Shown here piece by piece: positions 48,817-59,019 of a DNA stretch of 64,000 nucleotides. The notes under the pieces are model-generated. The model was not told the origin of the DNA, did no database searches, and was given only the letters and a program-made list of their open reading frames with translations. The translations under genes were made by a program, and so were the position numbers. The DNA lies in the NCBI GenBank assembly GCA_001599595.1, contig BCHH01000002.1:1366949-1430948 (forward strand), read 5' to 3'. The stretch comes from Beverwykella pulmonaria (taxonomy: Eukaryota > Ascomycota > Dothideomycetes > Pleosporales > Melanommataceae). Position 1 is the first letter of the stretch. The number at the start of each line of letters is the position of its first letter.

Positions 48817-50196
48817 TCAATGTGTCGCCCCTGTCGCCCTCTCATTGTACAGTGCCATGTGCGCTAGTTCCACCTGGACTTTAAGACTCTCATTCTCACT
48901 GCTCTTCTCCTCCAATTCCTTGGTGCGTTGTGTGAGAGCTTGCCGCAGCTCATCCACTTCCTTCCTCAGCCGAACCACCTCGCTCTCTTCGTGTTGTTTC
49001 ACGTTTTTCAGGGCACTGTCGCATTGTGCGACGAGCGTGGGATCAATCTCTGGATCCAGCATCTCCTGTTCCTCCTCGTTGTCGCTGTCGTCCAAGCCTT
49101 CGCCAATCTGCTGGCCGGCTGCTTTTCGTGCGCGCTTGATTTGCGCCCGTATGTTGTAGACATCGCGCTTGAAGATGTGAATACCTGGGAGGCGTTCTTC
49201 GAGTACTTTTACTGTGCGACCTACGCCCCGATCTCGACCCTGGCTGAGTCCGCCTTTGCGCAGCATCTCTTGCTCGACAATCCTCCATACCAGTCCACCA
49301 CTCTCAAGGCTGTGGCTAGTTTTTTGAGACTGATGTTGCGATTCGTGGTGCTGTTGCTGATATTCGCCTTCGTGGCCCGGATGGCTGTTATCTGTGCTCT
49401 CCAGTCTTTCCTTCTCTTCCTTGGCCGTGACACCGCCCACGCCAACTCGTCCACCTTGCACGCCCCAAGTGCGCTTCCTCTGCAGTGCCCAGGCTTCGAC
49501 TGCCCTCCCAGGGTGATTGTGTACGGGCTCACCGACTATAAGCGCCCACAGCCCATCCTCCTGCCTCTTGCCCTCGATCCACATTTTGCAGCCTGTCTTG
49601 TAGCTCACCCTGTTTTTCCTGATTCTGGTCTCCGGGGTAAGCTTGTGTGTGTTTTTTGGCGCCCCGTAGCACACGCAGGCGAGTTTTATGCGCGACCGGT
49701 TCTTGGCTGTGGTGTTGATGCTCAGGGCATAGCCGTGGGCGGATGCGTGGGATTGAGCATAGTCGTGGAGAGCTTGCCAGCTCGGGTGGCTGCTGGTGGG
49801 AGGCGGAAGCATATCGAATTGGCCGGGAGGCGCAGTATTGGGGATATCGGGCGGGGTGGGAGGATGCGGTGCGTGTGTAGCTCTCGACGGCGTGGGTGGA
49901 TGGCTCGAGAAGTCATGATGATGGGAGGTCGGGGGTGAGCTTGGGAGCTCGTTGCGGCCATGTAGCGGGTCGAAGCGCGCTCCGTTGTGGTCGATGTGCG
50001 CGGCCGGACTCGAGCTCGGGGGGTGCTCTGCAGGGGAAGACACACCATATCCTGAGATGTGGTGGTCAATTGCGGTATCGACATGGAGAGCCGTTGGAAA
50101 GGCAGGGTAGGGCGGGGCCGAGGATGCGAGTTCTGTTGGCAGGGCGCCGTATATCGAAGTTTGTTCGCTGTGTTGTGCGTGAGGATCCGTTCTCAT
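48817..50196 (-). CDS. FAR1-like DNA-binding domain protein (putative transcription factor, MULE-type domain)
   Basis: A single exon of 459 residues. The N-terminal 140 residues are Pro/Ser/His-rich and low complexity. A FAR1/WRKY-GCM1-like zinc-binding domain follows (about residues 150-235): WQALHDYAQSHASAHGYAL, RIKLACVCYG, KTGCKMWIEG and the His-rich end VGEPVHNHPG. A block EERLPGIHIFKRDVYNIRAQ matches the region after this domain in Mutator-like transposases, but the DDE transposase core is absent, so it looks like a domesticated DNA-binding protein. A leucine-zipper-like coiled coil (RLRKEVDELRQALTQRTKEL) closes the chain and suggests dimerisation. The start is the first ATG in frame; earlier in-frame codons are not ATG. 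It is convergent with the P450. Confidence 0.78.
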   Translation of the reverse strand: MRTDPHAQHSEQTSIYGALPTELASSAPPYPAFPTALHVDTAIDHHISGYGVSSPAEHPPSSSPAAHIDHNGARFDPLHGRNELPSSPPTSHHHDFSSHPPTPSRATHAPHPPTPPDIPNTAPPGQFDMLPPPTSSHPSWQALHDYAQSHASAHGYALSINTTAKNRSRIKLACVCYGAPKNTHKLTPETRIRKNRVSYKTGCKMWIEGKRQEDGLWALIVGEPVHNHPGRAVEAWALQRKRTWGVQGGRVGVGGVTAKEEKERLESTDNSHPGHEGEYQQQHHESQHQSQKTSHSLESGGLVWRIVEQEMLRKGGLSQGRDRGVGRTVKVLEERLPGIHIFKRDVYNIRAQIKRARKAAGQQIGEGLDDSDNEEEQEMLDPEIDPTLVAQCDSALKNVKQHEESEVVRLRKEVDELRQALTQRTKELEEKSSENESLKVQVELAHMALYNERATGATH

Positions 50197-51765
50197 GATG
50201 GTGTATGCGCGACGGTGGCTTGCTCCGGACAAAGTCGCAACTGTGTCCGTGATATGGAGTGGTTGCGCCGTGGTGTCGTTGATTGAATGAACATGAGGTC
50301 CGTGCGTCTACGCTAGATCTCTTCCGGACCACGTGCGCATCAGTCACTAGAGCACACAAATTTGCCATCACATTTCCCGACAAACAACAGAAGGCTGAAT
50401 GAGCATTGTGGAAAAAAACTGGTTTCAAAATCATATTAGACATGGAAAGAGTGCTTCGCCGCCATAACCTTTCTCTTCTCTCTCTTCTACAAAGTCTGCA
50501 CTCCATAAGTAGGTCGTACCACTCATACAACCTCTTGTATCAACGGTACTTGATGTAGGTCAAGAATGATATACTCGTAAATCGTTGTCATATCTGGCAT
50601 ATGTCGTGTACCCCAATTCAAGATTGGACGACGGCAGGTGTAATAACCAGTAGTAAACTCGATAAAAGTAGTCCACTGGATCCATCATTATGCTAGGCTG
50701 GCTGGTCGCGAGACGACCAAAATTTTTGTCGCTCGGATTTTTTTTTTTAGTGAGCAGCTTTGCCTGCGCACTGATGGTACGAGAATTTCTTGCCACGTTA
50801 TGCAGGCGGTGAATGGGCCGGAACCTGGAGGCCCACGGCGACTCGTATTTGACTTGCTCTGGCAGAGCTTGGGGGCTTTCGTGGATCTGCACGCCCTGCC
50901 TGCTAGTTTGCAATTAATGTTCGAGATGGTTATTCGCTGGAGTGCTGTTTCCACGTGGTTTAGAGATGAAAACACCGCAGAATGCTAGAACGTGGGGTAA
51001 GGCGAGGGTGCATTTGAATTCCCCATCAACTTTCCTACACAGACTTTTCTCCTGACTCAATTACAAGGCTGTGGCACGAGCCAGGAGCAGGGCAGCTTCG
51101 TGACCGTAAAAACGTGCATATGGTCGTATTCGAAGGGAGAGCGAGCCTCTGCACTCAGGGAGCTGGTCGATAGATGCCCCGCCATTGGACGGCCACCAGG
51201 CGCGTTGCTTTTTCCCCAAGACAACCCCACGTCATTGTTCGTGCAATTCACTTACCATGCAGAGCTTATCTCGAAGCCGGCGCCGCGCGACATAGCTCCC
51301 CTGCACTCGAGACCTTCTCTTGCCACGCATTGAAGAAGCTCGCCTCTGCCCCGAGGTTCTCTATCGCGGGGTTCCCCTTCAGCTCCACCTTCTGTCGGAG
51401 CTCCGAAACATCGCTCACACCACACCTTCACTCGGCAGTCCCGCAACCTTCCAGCCTACCCACCCGCATCTGCTACCAGGTAGGACACCCTTCCTTCACG
51501 ATAACACCCTGTGCCGCATACAAGAGCATGGCGTGTAGCAGCATCGATCCCGTTGGCCTCGTCCCACCATCGAGCTAGCTAGCAAGAAAATAGCTGCCGG
51601 GCACGAATGATTGCCCCGCCGTGCATCATGGAGCTCCAGATCTCATAGAATCTAACCACCTCCTAGGTCCAAAGCTCCGGCGACCTGTTGCCTTCTCCCT
51701 CCCTGCAACGAGCCCTATCATTGCCCTAGCTACTCCACATCACCCGATCCGACTCGCTCCTCAGC
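50197..51765. other. 1.57 kb region upstream of phosphofructokinase
   Basis: It holds the promoter of the FAR1-type gene on its left and a long promoter/leader for the glycolytic gene on its right. An 11-T run lies near 50738. The last 300 bp are C-rich with CACC and CTCC runs typical of strongly expressed fungal genes. No coding gene is supported. Confidence 0.45.
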
Positions 51766-54384
51766 ATGGCGCCTACCCACACTCCCGACCCTCTCCATGG
51801 GAGGAAGCGCCGCATAGGCGTCATGACCTCTGGTGGCGACTCTCCGGGCATGAACGGCGCTGTTCGTGCCGTGGTCCGCATGGCCATCCACAATAAATGC
51901 GAGGCCTATGCCATCTACGAGGGCTACGATGGACTCGTCAAGGGCGGCGACATGATCAAACAAATGGGATGGGACGACGTCCGCGGCTACTGCAGCGAAG
52001 GCGGGACCCTCATTGGCACAGCGAGATGTATGGAGTTCATGCAGCGACCTGGCCGCCTTCAGGCTGCAAAGAATTTGGTGGTTAAGGGGATTGATGCCCT
52101 CGTCATCTGCGGTGGGGACGGAAGTCTTACGGGAGCGGACAAGTTCCGGGCAGAGTGGCCCGGCCTTCTGCAAGAGCTCGTGGATACAAAGGAATTGACG
52201 GCGCAGGACATCGAGCCTTTCAAGCACCTCAACATTGTCGGCCTTGTGGGCAGTATCGACAACGACCTCTCCATGACGGACGCGACCATTGGGTGCTATT
52301 CGTCTCTCGCTCGAATTTGCGAAGCCGTCGACTCGGTGGACACAACAGCAACTTCTCACCAGCGCGCTTTCGTGATTGAGGTCATGGGCAGGCATTGCGG
52401 ATGGTTAGCTCTTATGACGGGTGTGGCGACCGGGGCAGACTTCATTTTCATTCCCGAGGAGCCCCCCTCGGAAAACTGGGAAGAAGAGATGTGCTCCATC
52501 GTCAAGAAACATCGCGCACTGGGAAAGCGGAAAACCATCGTCATCGTGTGCGAGGGAGCCCATGACTTGAATCTCAACAAAATCACCCCCTCCGCTGTCA
52601 AGGACCTTCTTTCGAAGAAGGCAGGCTTGGATACGAGAATCACCACACTAGGACGTAAGTTAGATGCTGCCTAGAGCCCTTGATGTGAGCCAATTCAGTA
52701 TTGACGTCGGATCAGATGTTCAGAGAGGTGGAACCCCAAGTGCCTACGACAGGATGCTATCCACCCTCCAGGGCGTTGAAGCCGTCAAAGCAGTGATGGA
52801 GGCGACTCCAGAAACACCGAGCCCGGTCATTTGCATCGTGGAGAACAAGATCGTTCGATGCTCGCTCCTAGAGGCCGTTGCACAAACAAAAGAGGTCGCA
52901 ACCGCTATCGAAGCCAAAGACTTCGACAGAGCCATGGAACTCCGCGATGCTGAATTTGCTGAATACTACAAGGCCTATAAGATCACCACTGCCGCTCACC
53001 AGCCAGAGCTCATGCTTCCTGAAAAGGACCGCATGCGTATTGGAATTATTCACGTAGGAGCCCCAGCCGGAGGAATGAATGCCGCAACACGTGCCGCAGT
53101 AGCCTACTGCCTCGCTAGAGGTCACACTCCCATTGCTCTACACAACGGATTCCCTGGTCTGATTCGCCATCACAGCGATGAACCGCTAGGAGCAGTGCGT
53201 GAGATAAAGTGGCTCGATGCTGAAGGCTGGGCCAGCAAAGGTGGTTCTGAGATTGGAACCAACCGTGGGCTCCCATCCGAGAACTTGGAGACAGTCTCCA
53301 AGGTCTTCGACAAGTACAACATTCAAGCACTCTTCGTTGTGGGCGGTTTCGAGGCCTTCACCGCCGTCAGCGAATTGAGGAAGAACAGGGTACGTTATAG
53401 GCTTGTCGACACGTCCACTGGGCTGTTGGTGCAGATCTGACATTCTATGTAGGAGCATTACAGCGCGTTCAAAATCCCCATGGTCATCCTCCCAGCCACC
53501 ATCAGCAACAACGTACCAGGCACCGAGTATTCGATTGGCAGCGACACTTGCCTCAACGCCCTGATTCAGTATTGCGATGCCTGCCGACAGTCGGCATCCG
53601 CAAGCCGACGTAGGGTATTCGTCATCGAGACCCAGGGAGGAGAGTCTGGCTACATTGCCACCATCGCAGGTCTTTCCATCGGCGCTCTCGCCGTCTACAC
53701 GCCTGAGGACGGCATCAGTCTCAAGATGCTCGACAGGGATATCGATCACCTTCGCGACGTGTTCATCAAGGACAAGGGACAAGGCCGGGCGGGAAAGATC
53801 ATCTTGGTCAACGAAAAGGCTTCGAAGGTGTACACGGTCCAAATCATCGCGGATATGATTGCCGAAGCCGGAAAGGGCAAGTTCGAGTCTCGACACGGTG
53901 TTCCTGGTCGTAAGTGCCTACCCTCTCATTCTATATATCCCGCCCCCAAGCAAACAAGATGGTCTACCGGGAAAGTATGGTCAGATGGCAGCAGGATGGA
54001 CTGAGCTTTGTCAAGCCCTTTCTATATCTGGCGGGGGAGACGTCTTGCCGTAGACCTTGAAATATGTGCAAGTTCAGCTAACTTTCACCAGATTTCCAAC
54101 AAGGCACCACCCCCTCGCCCATGGACCGCGTCCGAGCCGTTCGGTTCGGCGTAAAGTCTGTGCAACACCTCGAATCCTTTGCGGGCAAGAGCAAAGACGA
54201 TATTGACGATGACCCCATGAGCACCGTTGTTATTGGGATCAAAGGCGCCAAGGTCCTGTTTTCGCCTATGGAGCAAGTGGAAAAGAAGGAGACGGACTGG
54301 AAGCTGCGCCGGCCGAAGAAAGAATTCTGGATGGACCTCAAGAGCACGGTCGATGTGCTGAGTGGCCGGCCTAAGGCTCCTTAG
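51766..54384 (+). CDS. pfkA: ATP-dependent 6-phosphofructokinase (fungal two-domain type)
   Basis: Commits fructose-6-phosphate to glycolysis by forming fructose-1,6-bisphosphate. Four exons, 51766-52654, 52716-53389, 53453-53909 and 54092-54384, give 770 residues, the duplicated eukaryotic form without the long yeast N-terminal extension. The N half is catalytic: ATP loop [15 protein letters not shown], phosphate-binding [10 protein letters not shown], catalytic [11 protein letters not shown] and [13 protein letters not shown] (rebuilt across intron 1). The C half is the regulatory copy: [29 protein letters not shown] and [13 protein letters not shown] (rebuilt across intron 3). Fungal enzymes are allosteric, with fructose-2,6-bisphosphate as activator; this is family knowledge. 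The last intron is 182 bp, the others about 60 bp. Confidence 0.95.
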
Positions 54385-54571
54385 TAGACGTCTGCGCACG
54401 CGCGTGGAGAGTCGCTGAGCCGGTGAGTGAGCTAATCTATGGGTAAGGGCACGTACTGTAGATATCGCAAGACTACATGATGAATCGAAAAAAAAAATAT
54501 TGGAGAGCAAAGAGAGAAAAGGTTAACCTCTCAGTATGATACGAGCAATCTACCTTGGACTCCCTTCCTCC

Positions 54572-55687
54572 CTACCGCTCAACCGTTACCAACCACCCAT
54601 CCCCCAGCACCTCCCTTCCTGCCCCAATACCCCCCCAAGCAACCACACTCGCCCCATCGACCTCACTTCCCCCCGCAGCCGCAAACCTGGCCCTGGCTCC
54701 TAAGCCCCGTTTCGGCTTCCCAGGTACGGAGGTGCCTTTCAAAAGTCCTTGCCCACCTTGGCGAGCAAGGGTATGGAGTCCATGCGTCACCACCTTCAAG
54801 TTGCCCAAGTACCCTGCCCAGCGATGGGGGATTTTGCCGCCTGTCTTTTGGGGGCTCAGCGCCTGCAGAATAGCGCCTACTCCCTAGCCTAAAGGCAGGT
54901 AGCCCCCGTAGCATAGGCGGGTAGGCGCCGCAGCTCAGCGCCCCTTTTCTGCCGGCAAAATCTGAATCTGGAGGCGGTGACGCATGGACTCCATACCCTT
55001 GCTCGCCAAGGTGGGCAAGGACTTTTGAAAGGCACCTCGTACTTCCTTCTCCACCCCCGTACCATCAACATGGGCATACACCACCTCGGCCCACTCCGCC
55101 AAATGCGTATCCCTCTTCAACCCCGCCCTCACACTGTCCTTGACCACAGCCGCAGTCCCATGTTCAGCCGGTAGCTGGAACGCCCAAATATCGTCCAGAA
55201 ATGCATCACCACTGCTTTCGCTCTCGCCGCCCAGCGCGAGGAGACAGTGCCGTCCCTGGCCCGTCGTGACACCCGTGAGCCCCGCGCCGGAGCGGGCTTG
55301 CGGCGCGATGCTGCTATCCGAATGGGGGACCTCGTCCCAGGACCAGCAGCTAACGAGCGGTGTTGTACCCGCGCGCGCGTGGTCCCAGACGTGCGATACA
55401 TCGACATACTACATTGCGCCCGAGTTAAACGTCTCGATTCCCTTGCCGCCGAAGCGGAGTAATAGATTCCCCATGAGCGCTACACTCGCTCCTTCTCTCG
55501 GCGGGCCGGGCGGCGAGGGGATGTCGGACCATGTACGCGTTTTCACATCGAAGGCCAGACCGTCGTTCAGCAGTTGATTCGAAGTAGTGTCTTGGCCTCC
55601 AACGAGGAAGATGGTACCCCATGTTGAAGCATCCGCGGGCTCAGGGACGACTTTCGCAGGGTCAGCGGGCTGTTGCGGCGCGCTTTC
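54572..55687 (-). pseudogene. Kelch-repeat protein relic, interrupted by a foldback element
   Basis: Reading on the minus strand, kelch-type beta-propeller sequence runs from about 55687: TWGTIFLVGGQDTTSN, LAFDVKTRTWSDIPSPP, LLALGGESESSGDAFLDDIW, then after the insertion EVDGASVVAWGGIGAGREV and the stop at 54572. Three defects are visible. The N-terminal repeats are missing; the frame is closed upstream at 55688-55690. An in-frame TAG lies at 55411-55409. A 311 bp foldback element sits at 54728-55038. If the element and one copy of its 4 bp duplication are ignored, the two flanking frames join in phase, so the insertion came after the gene was otherwise readable. No function is expected now. 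Confidence 0.72.
54728..55038. mobile_element. 311 bp foldback (MITE-like) element with ~65 bp terminal inverted repeats
   Basis: Left arm 54728-54794 begins GGAGGTGCCTTTCAAAAGTC; right arm 54974-55038 ends with its near-perfect reverse complement. The inner part is also imperfectly self-complementary (for example GGGATTTTGCCGCC near 54830 and GCCGGCAAAATC near 54950), so the whole unit folds into one long hairpin. It is flanked by a direct GTAC at 54724-54727 and 55039-55042, the likely target-site duplication. It has no coding capacity. Which transposase moves it is unknown, and no second copy is seen in this window. Confidence 0.78.
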
Positions 55688-55981
55688 TCAGAAGTAGCTT
55701 ACTCGACTCATACACCTTAAAATACGATTTATTTATCGTATCTCATCGAAGCACTTGTGCTCCATCATTACGCCCAACCTGTGCCATAGACTGTTCTCGC
55801 TGAAACTGCACTGACTGCTGTGCCGCACCAATGCCACAATATCATAGCCTTCCCACTCCGCCTCCCACGACTATGTAACTCGAGTGCTGTGCCATAATCA
55901 TACAAAAGACAACGTATGACACTTCAACAGCAACACAACACTTCAGTTCCTAGGAAACCTTTACAATCCCATTCCTCAGAC

Positions 55982-56871
55982 ATGAAAATGTTTAATATTA
56001 TCAGTTCCATCTTTACGTTTTGTTCCCTAGTCCATACAGCTGTAGTGCCTTCATATTCCCAAGAGTTGCTCCTCGTAGAAACAGCTGCCATCCCAGAACT
56101 CAATGTCCCTGGCCGCAATCATGCGTACTACACCCAAGTCAATGAGAGCATCCAACTCTTCAATGTCGAAGAATTATCGGTGTATCCTGACCCCCCCGCA
56201 CTGCAAGTCTTTCTGATTTCCTGATATCTACATATATTTCACAAACCCTCTGTCTATCTATCTATACCTCTCCTTTCACACCCATTTCACATCAAATATT
56301 GATTAATTTGTCGCAGGGACGAGCACCATTTTGTCTACCTAAAAGGCCATGTCAGGGGAAAGCCCCCGGGCCTTGAAGATGCCACACTCAAGGTCTCAGG
56401 CGTATGCCCTAACTACTATGAGATCGGGACCGGGAAGCTAACAGAATGGAGAAACATGGTCGTCCGACATGGAGGTAAGTTGCGGGAATCTAAATTGTAT
56501 GTTCTGCGTCAAATTCAATGAGATCTCAAGGTTACGAAATGCCCTAAAGGAGTGTTTCAAACTCTAGAGACCTTCACAAGACAAGACATGCTTTTAGTAT
56601 CTATGTTTACTTTTCCCTCTCTCTCTAGTTTATAGAATCGCGCTAACTTTATACCTCTTATATTCTAGATGAATATGGTGGTCCATTGACCTATTGGGGA
56701 CCAGATGAAATCTTGTTTGACTATGTTCCTTTCTTCTGGCCTCCTCGAGAACCAGCAAAATGGGCTTGTTCGGTCGAAGCGACGGCGATGTTACCAGATG
56801 GCAGGGTTCTGTTTAGTGTTGCGCAGAACTTCACTCTACAATGGCCACCGAAACCCCACTGTGAGGATTGA
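55982..56871 (+). CDS. Small secreted protein of unknown family
   Basis: Three exons, 55982-56181, 56317-56474 and 56669-56871, give 186 residues; introns are 135 and 194 bp. A signal peptide is clear (MKMFNIISSIFTFCSLVHTA, about residues 1-20). The mature chain is aromatic and acidic (RNHAYYTQVN, HHFVYLKGHVRG, YYEIGTGKLTEWRN, TYWGPDEILFDYVPFFWPP) with three Cys (VCPNYY, KWACSV, PHCED). I recognise no domain. Size, secretion signal, exon structure and the surrounding repeat-rich region fit an accessory secreted protein of effector type, but that is inference. Exon joins were chosen by phase and splice signals; the first donor (GT|GTATCC) is the least certain. Confidence 0.62.
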
Positions 56872-56907
56872 CGGGAGAATGGTGTACTGTCGTATGTCCT
56901 TTGCGCA

Positions 56908-56965
56908 GCGCTGGTATAGCGCCACTGGCTTGAGCGGGGCGCTATACCAGCGCCCCGCTCAAGCC
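56908..56965. repeat. Two overlapping, mutually exclusive GC-rich hairpins
   Basis: GCGCTGGTATAGCGCC (56908-56923) pairs perfectly over 16 bp with 56938-56953. GGCTTGAGCGGGGCG (56927-56941) pairs perfectly over 15 bp with 56951-56965. The two stems share bases, so only one can form at a time. They lie 37 bp after the stop of the small secreted protein. Confidence 0.7.
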
Positions 56966-58193
56966 GGAAACAGACTCCACAGCGGGAACTAAAAATCAGA
57001 CCCATAGTCGTGGTAATGTTATTAAGGCAGAATCGAACCAACGTGGTCAAATTCCTCCCGATTACTAATCACAGAATGGCCTCGTCACAAACCCGCTCGC
57101 TTAGCAGGTCTAATCATGTGATTAATCACCTGGTACTGTACTGTAATTACCTTTCTGCTGGCGCTTGGATGTCGGCAAACGATACTCTGGCTTGGCATTG
57201 GCCGTACGGATCCCAACCTTGCACGTCACCAACGCTCTTTGACCACAACTGAAATTTCCCTTTCGCATGCTTTGCTTACACCTCTGAATTTTCGCATATC
57301 TATGGACCTCTCCTCACATAGTGGTCCTTTGCTTCTGTCGCTCTTGCGCAGCTTGTCCTGCGCTCTTCTGACATGGCTGACACCTCTGTACTGGAGATAA
57401 GCAAGGCGAAGCCCATTGAGAAGAGATTGGACGCCTTCCGCGGTTAAGCGTATGACTGGTCTAATTAACAACATATAGCACGGGAGCTACGTCTTCGTGT
57501 GAATGTATGCCGCCTCCGAGTTCTAGTGTTTGGACTTCTTACGCCATCAGACTGGTATTGTTGGAAGAATCAAAAGCTAGAGCTGTACGATATTCTGGAT
57601 TACTCTATACTTTATTTTAAGTCCACCTCCAAACACCCTGAATGGGAGATCATTGAAGATAACGAATAGGTATTTGTTGACAATGCAGAGGAATCAATAC
57701 ATTGGCAAAGCATCCCTCGTCGAGCAACCCATAAGCTCTTTAGAAATGCAATCTTGTGAGGCTAGCAGTGGCAGGGAACAGAGCGAACAGGTGAATCAGG
57801 AACAAATAGGCTCGATCCATCTATATAGAGACGAGATGAATCCTTGAGGAGGCTCAGAGGATTCGGAGAGGCTATATATATAGGTGATGTATCACGTGAC
57901 CAGTAGACACACGGCCCGATAGGCCCTCCGGGAAACAGAAGTATCCCTCACAAATCTACTCTTTAAAGTCACTTTGAGTGAAATACGTAGTATTGATTTA
58001 TACCATTGAATTCCCCATTAAAAAGAACAACCAACGGCGTAATCAAGAGCGATATTTATTTAGCTGCACACTAGTGTCACCCAAGATAGAATTGACACCT
58101 ATAGGCCGGGTACGAAAGGATATTCAAAAGCTACCTGATCTAACTAACGAAACGACTGGCTTATATACACGAAGAGAGATGAGAGATAACGAA

Positions 58194-58388
58194 GCCGAGG
58201 TACTACAGGTTCGGATAAGGACCTGTATCGGAGTTGCATCAGGAGCTGGTCAGGAGCCGAGGTAATACAGGTTCGGATATGGATAGAGCCTGTGTCGGAG
58301 TTGAGTGGGGAGCAGGTCGGGAGCCGGAGTCCTGCCGGTTCGGATAGGAATAGGACCTGTATCGGGGTCGGGCAGGAAGCAGTCGGTC
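58194..58388. repeat. Three imperfect tandem repeats of 62-67 bp
   Basis: Units at 58194-58255, 58256-58322 and about 58323-58388 each begin with GCCGAGG or GCCGGAG, contain GGTTCGGATA and a GACCTGTATCGGAGTT-like core, and end in AGCAGGTCGGGA-like sequence. The copies differ by small indels. No coding sense is evident. Confidence 0.65.
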
Positions 58389-59019
58389 ATGTGATGGAAC
58401 GATTGTTCGAATCGTTACAAGAGCCTCCTTCTATAGCGTAACAGAGTTCCTTCCCTATAGCACAACGATTAAGCTCTTACTACTTTATAATGCTTATAAA
58501 TAGTCTTATCAAGCCTTAGAAGCTCGCTATAATGCTAAGAAGTTATCATCAGCCTTATGCCTGCTGTCGCGCACGAATTCATGCAAGTCCACTTCCCCCA
58601 ATCAGTACTTCTAATCAAACTAACTACCAATTTCAGCTAGTACAAAACGACCCGCACCTATATAATTATAACGGTGTAATTTATTTTGTGATAACTATAA
58701 GGCCTGTAGCTGTGCGGAGTCTTGGCGGGCTTGCGATCCCTACTCAACCCCAGCCTTGCTTCTAGTTAACCAACTCAACTCTCTACAGAATTCGCCACCT
58801 CACAAGGGTATGACCAGTACGGGTCGGCACTCTCCTTGCCACTAGTGGCAAATGTCATCCCCTTCCATGTCGCCAACCGGACACGCCAGTTTTGAGTACC
58901 TCTTCCTGAAGTACCCTTAAAGTACCCTTTACACATAATTTTTTTTAATTCGCTGACTGATTGCTTGATGCCCATCTCCATGCCACCAAATCCAGACTAG
59001 TCTGCTAATACCGTTGGTA

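Larger units (their letters stand above)
56872..59019. other. 2.1 kb repeat-bearing, gene-free region
   Basis: No gene is supported. It contains overlapping GC-rich hairpins at 56908-56965, a 9 bp inverted pair AGGAGGCTC/GAGCCTCCT (57847 and 58421) enclosing about 0.6 kb, and three imperfect tandem copies of a 62-67 bp unit at 58194-58388. Much of the rest is AT-rich. The region 57847-58429 may be a solo LTR or other non-coding transposon remnant; I could not define its ends. Confidence 0.4.

Noticed and set aside
48928..49938. A 336-codon open frame opposite the FAR1-type gene
   Set aside because: It is antisense to a conserved coding region, lacks an own start context and shows no family motif.
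50800..50988. A small open frame in the phosphofructokinase upstream region
   Set aside because: There is no homology signal and no splice link to a neighbouring gene.
58194..58388. A CRISPR array
   Set aside because: The three repeats are adjacent, imperfect and without spacers, and the genome is eukaryotic.
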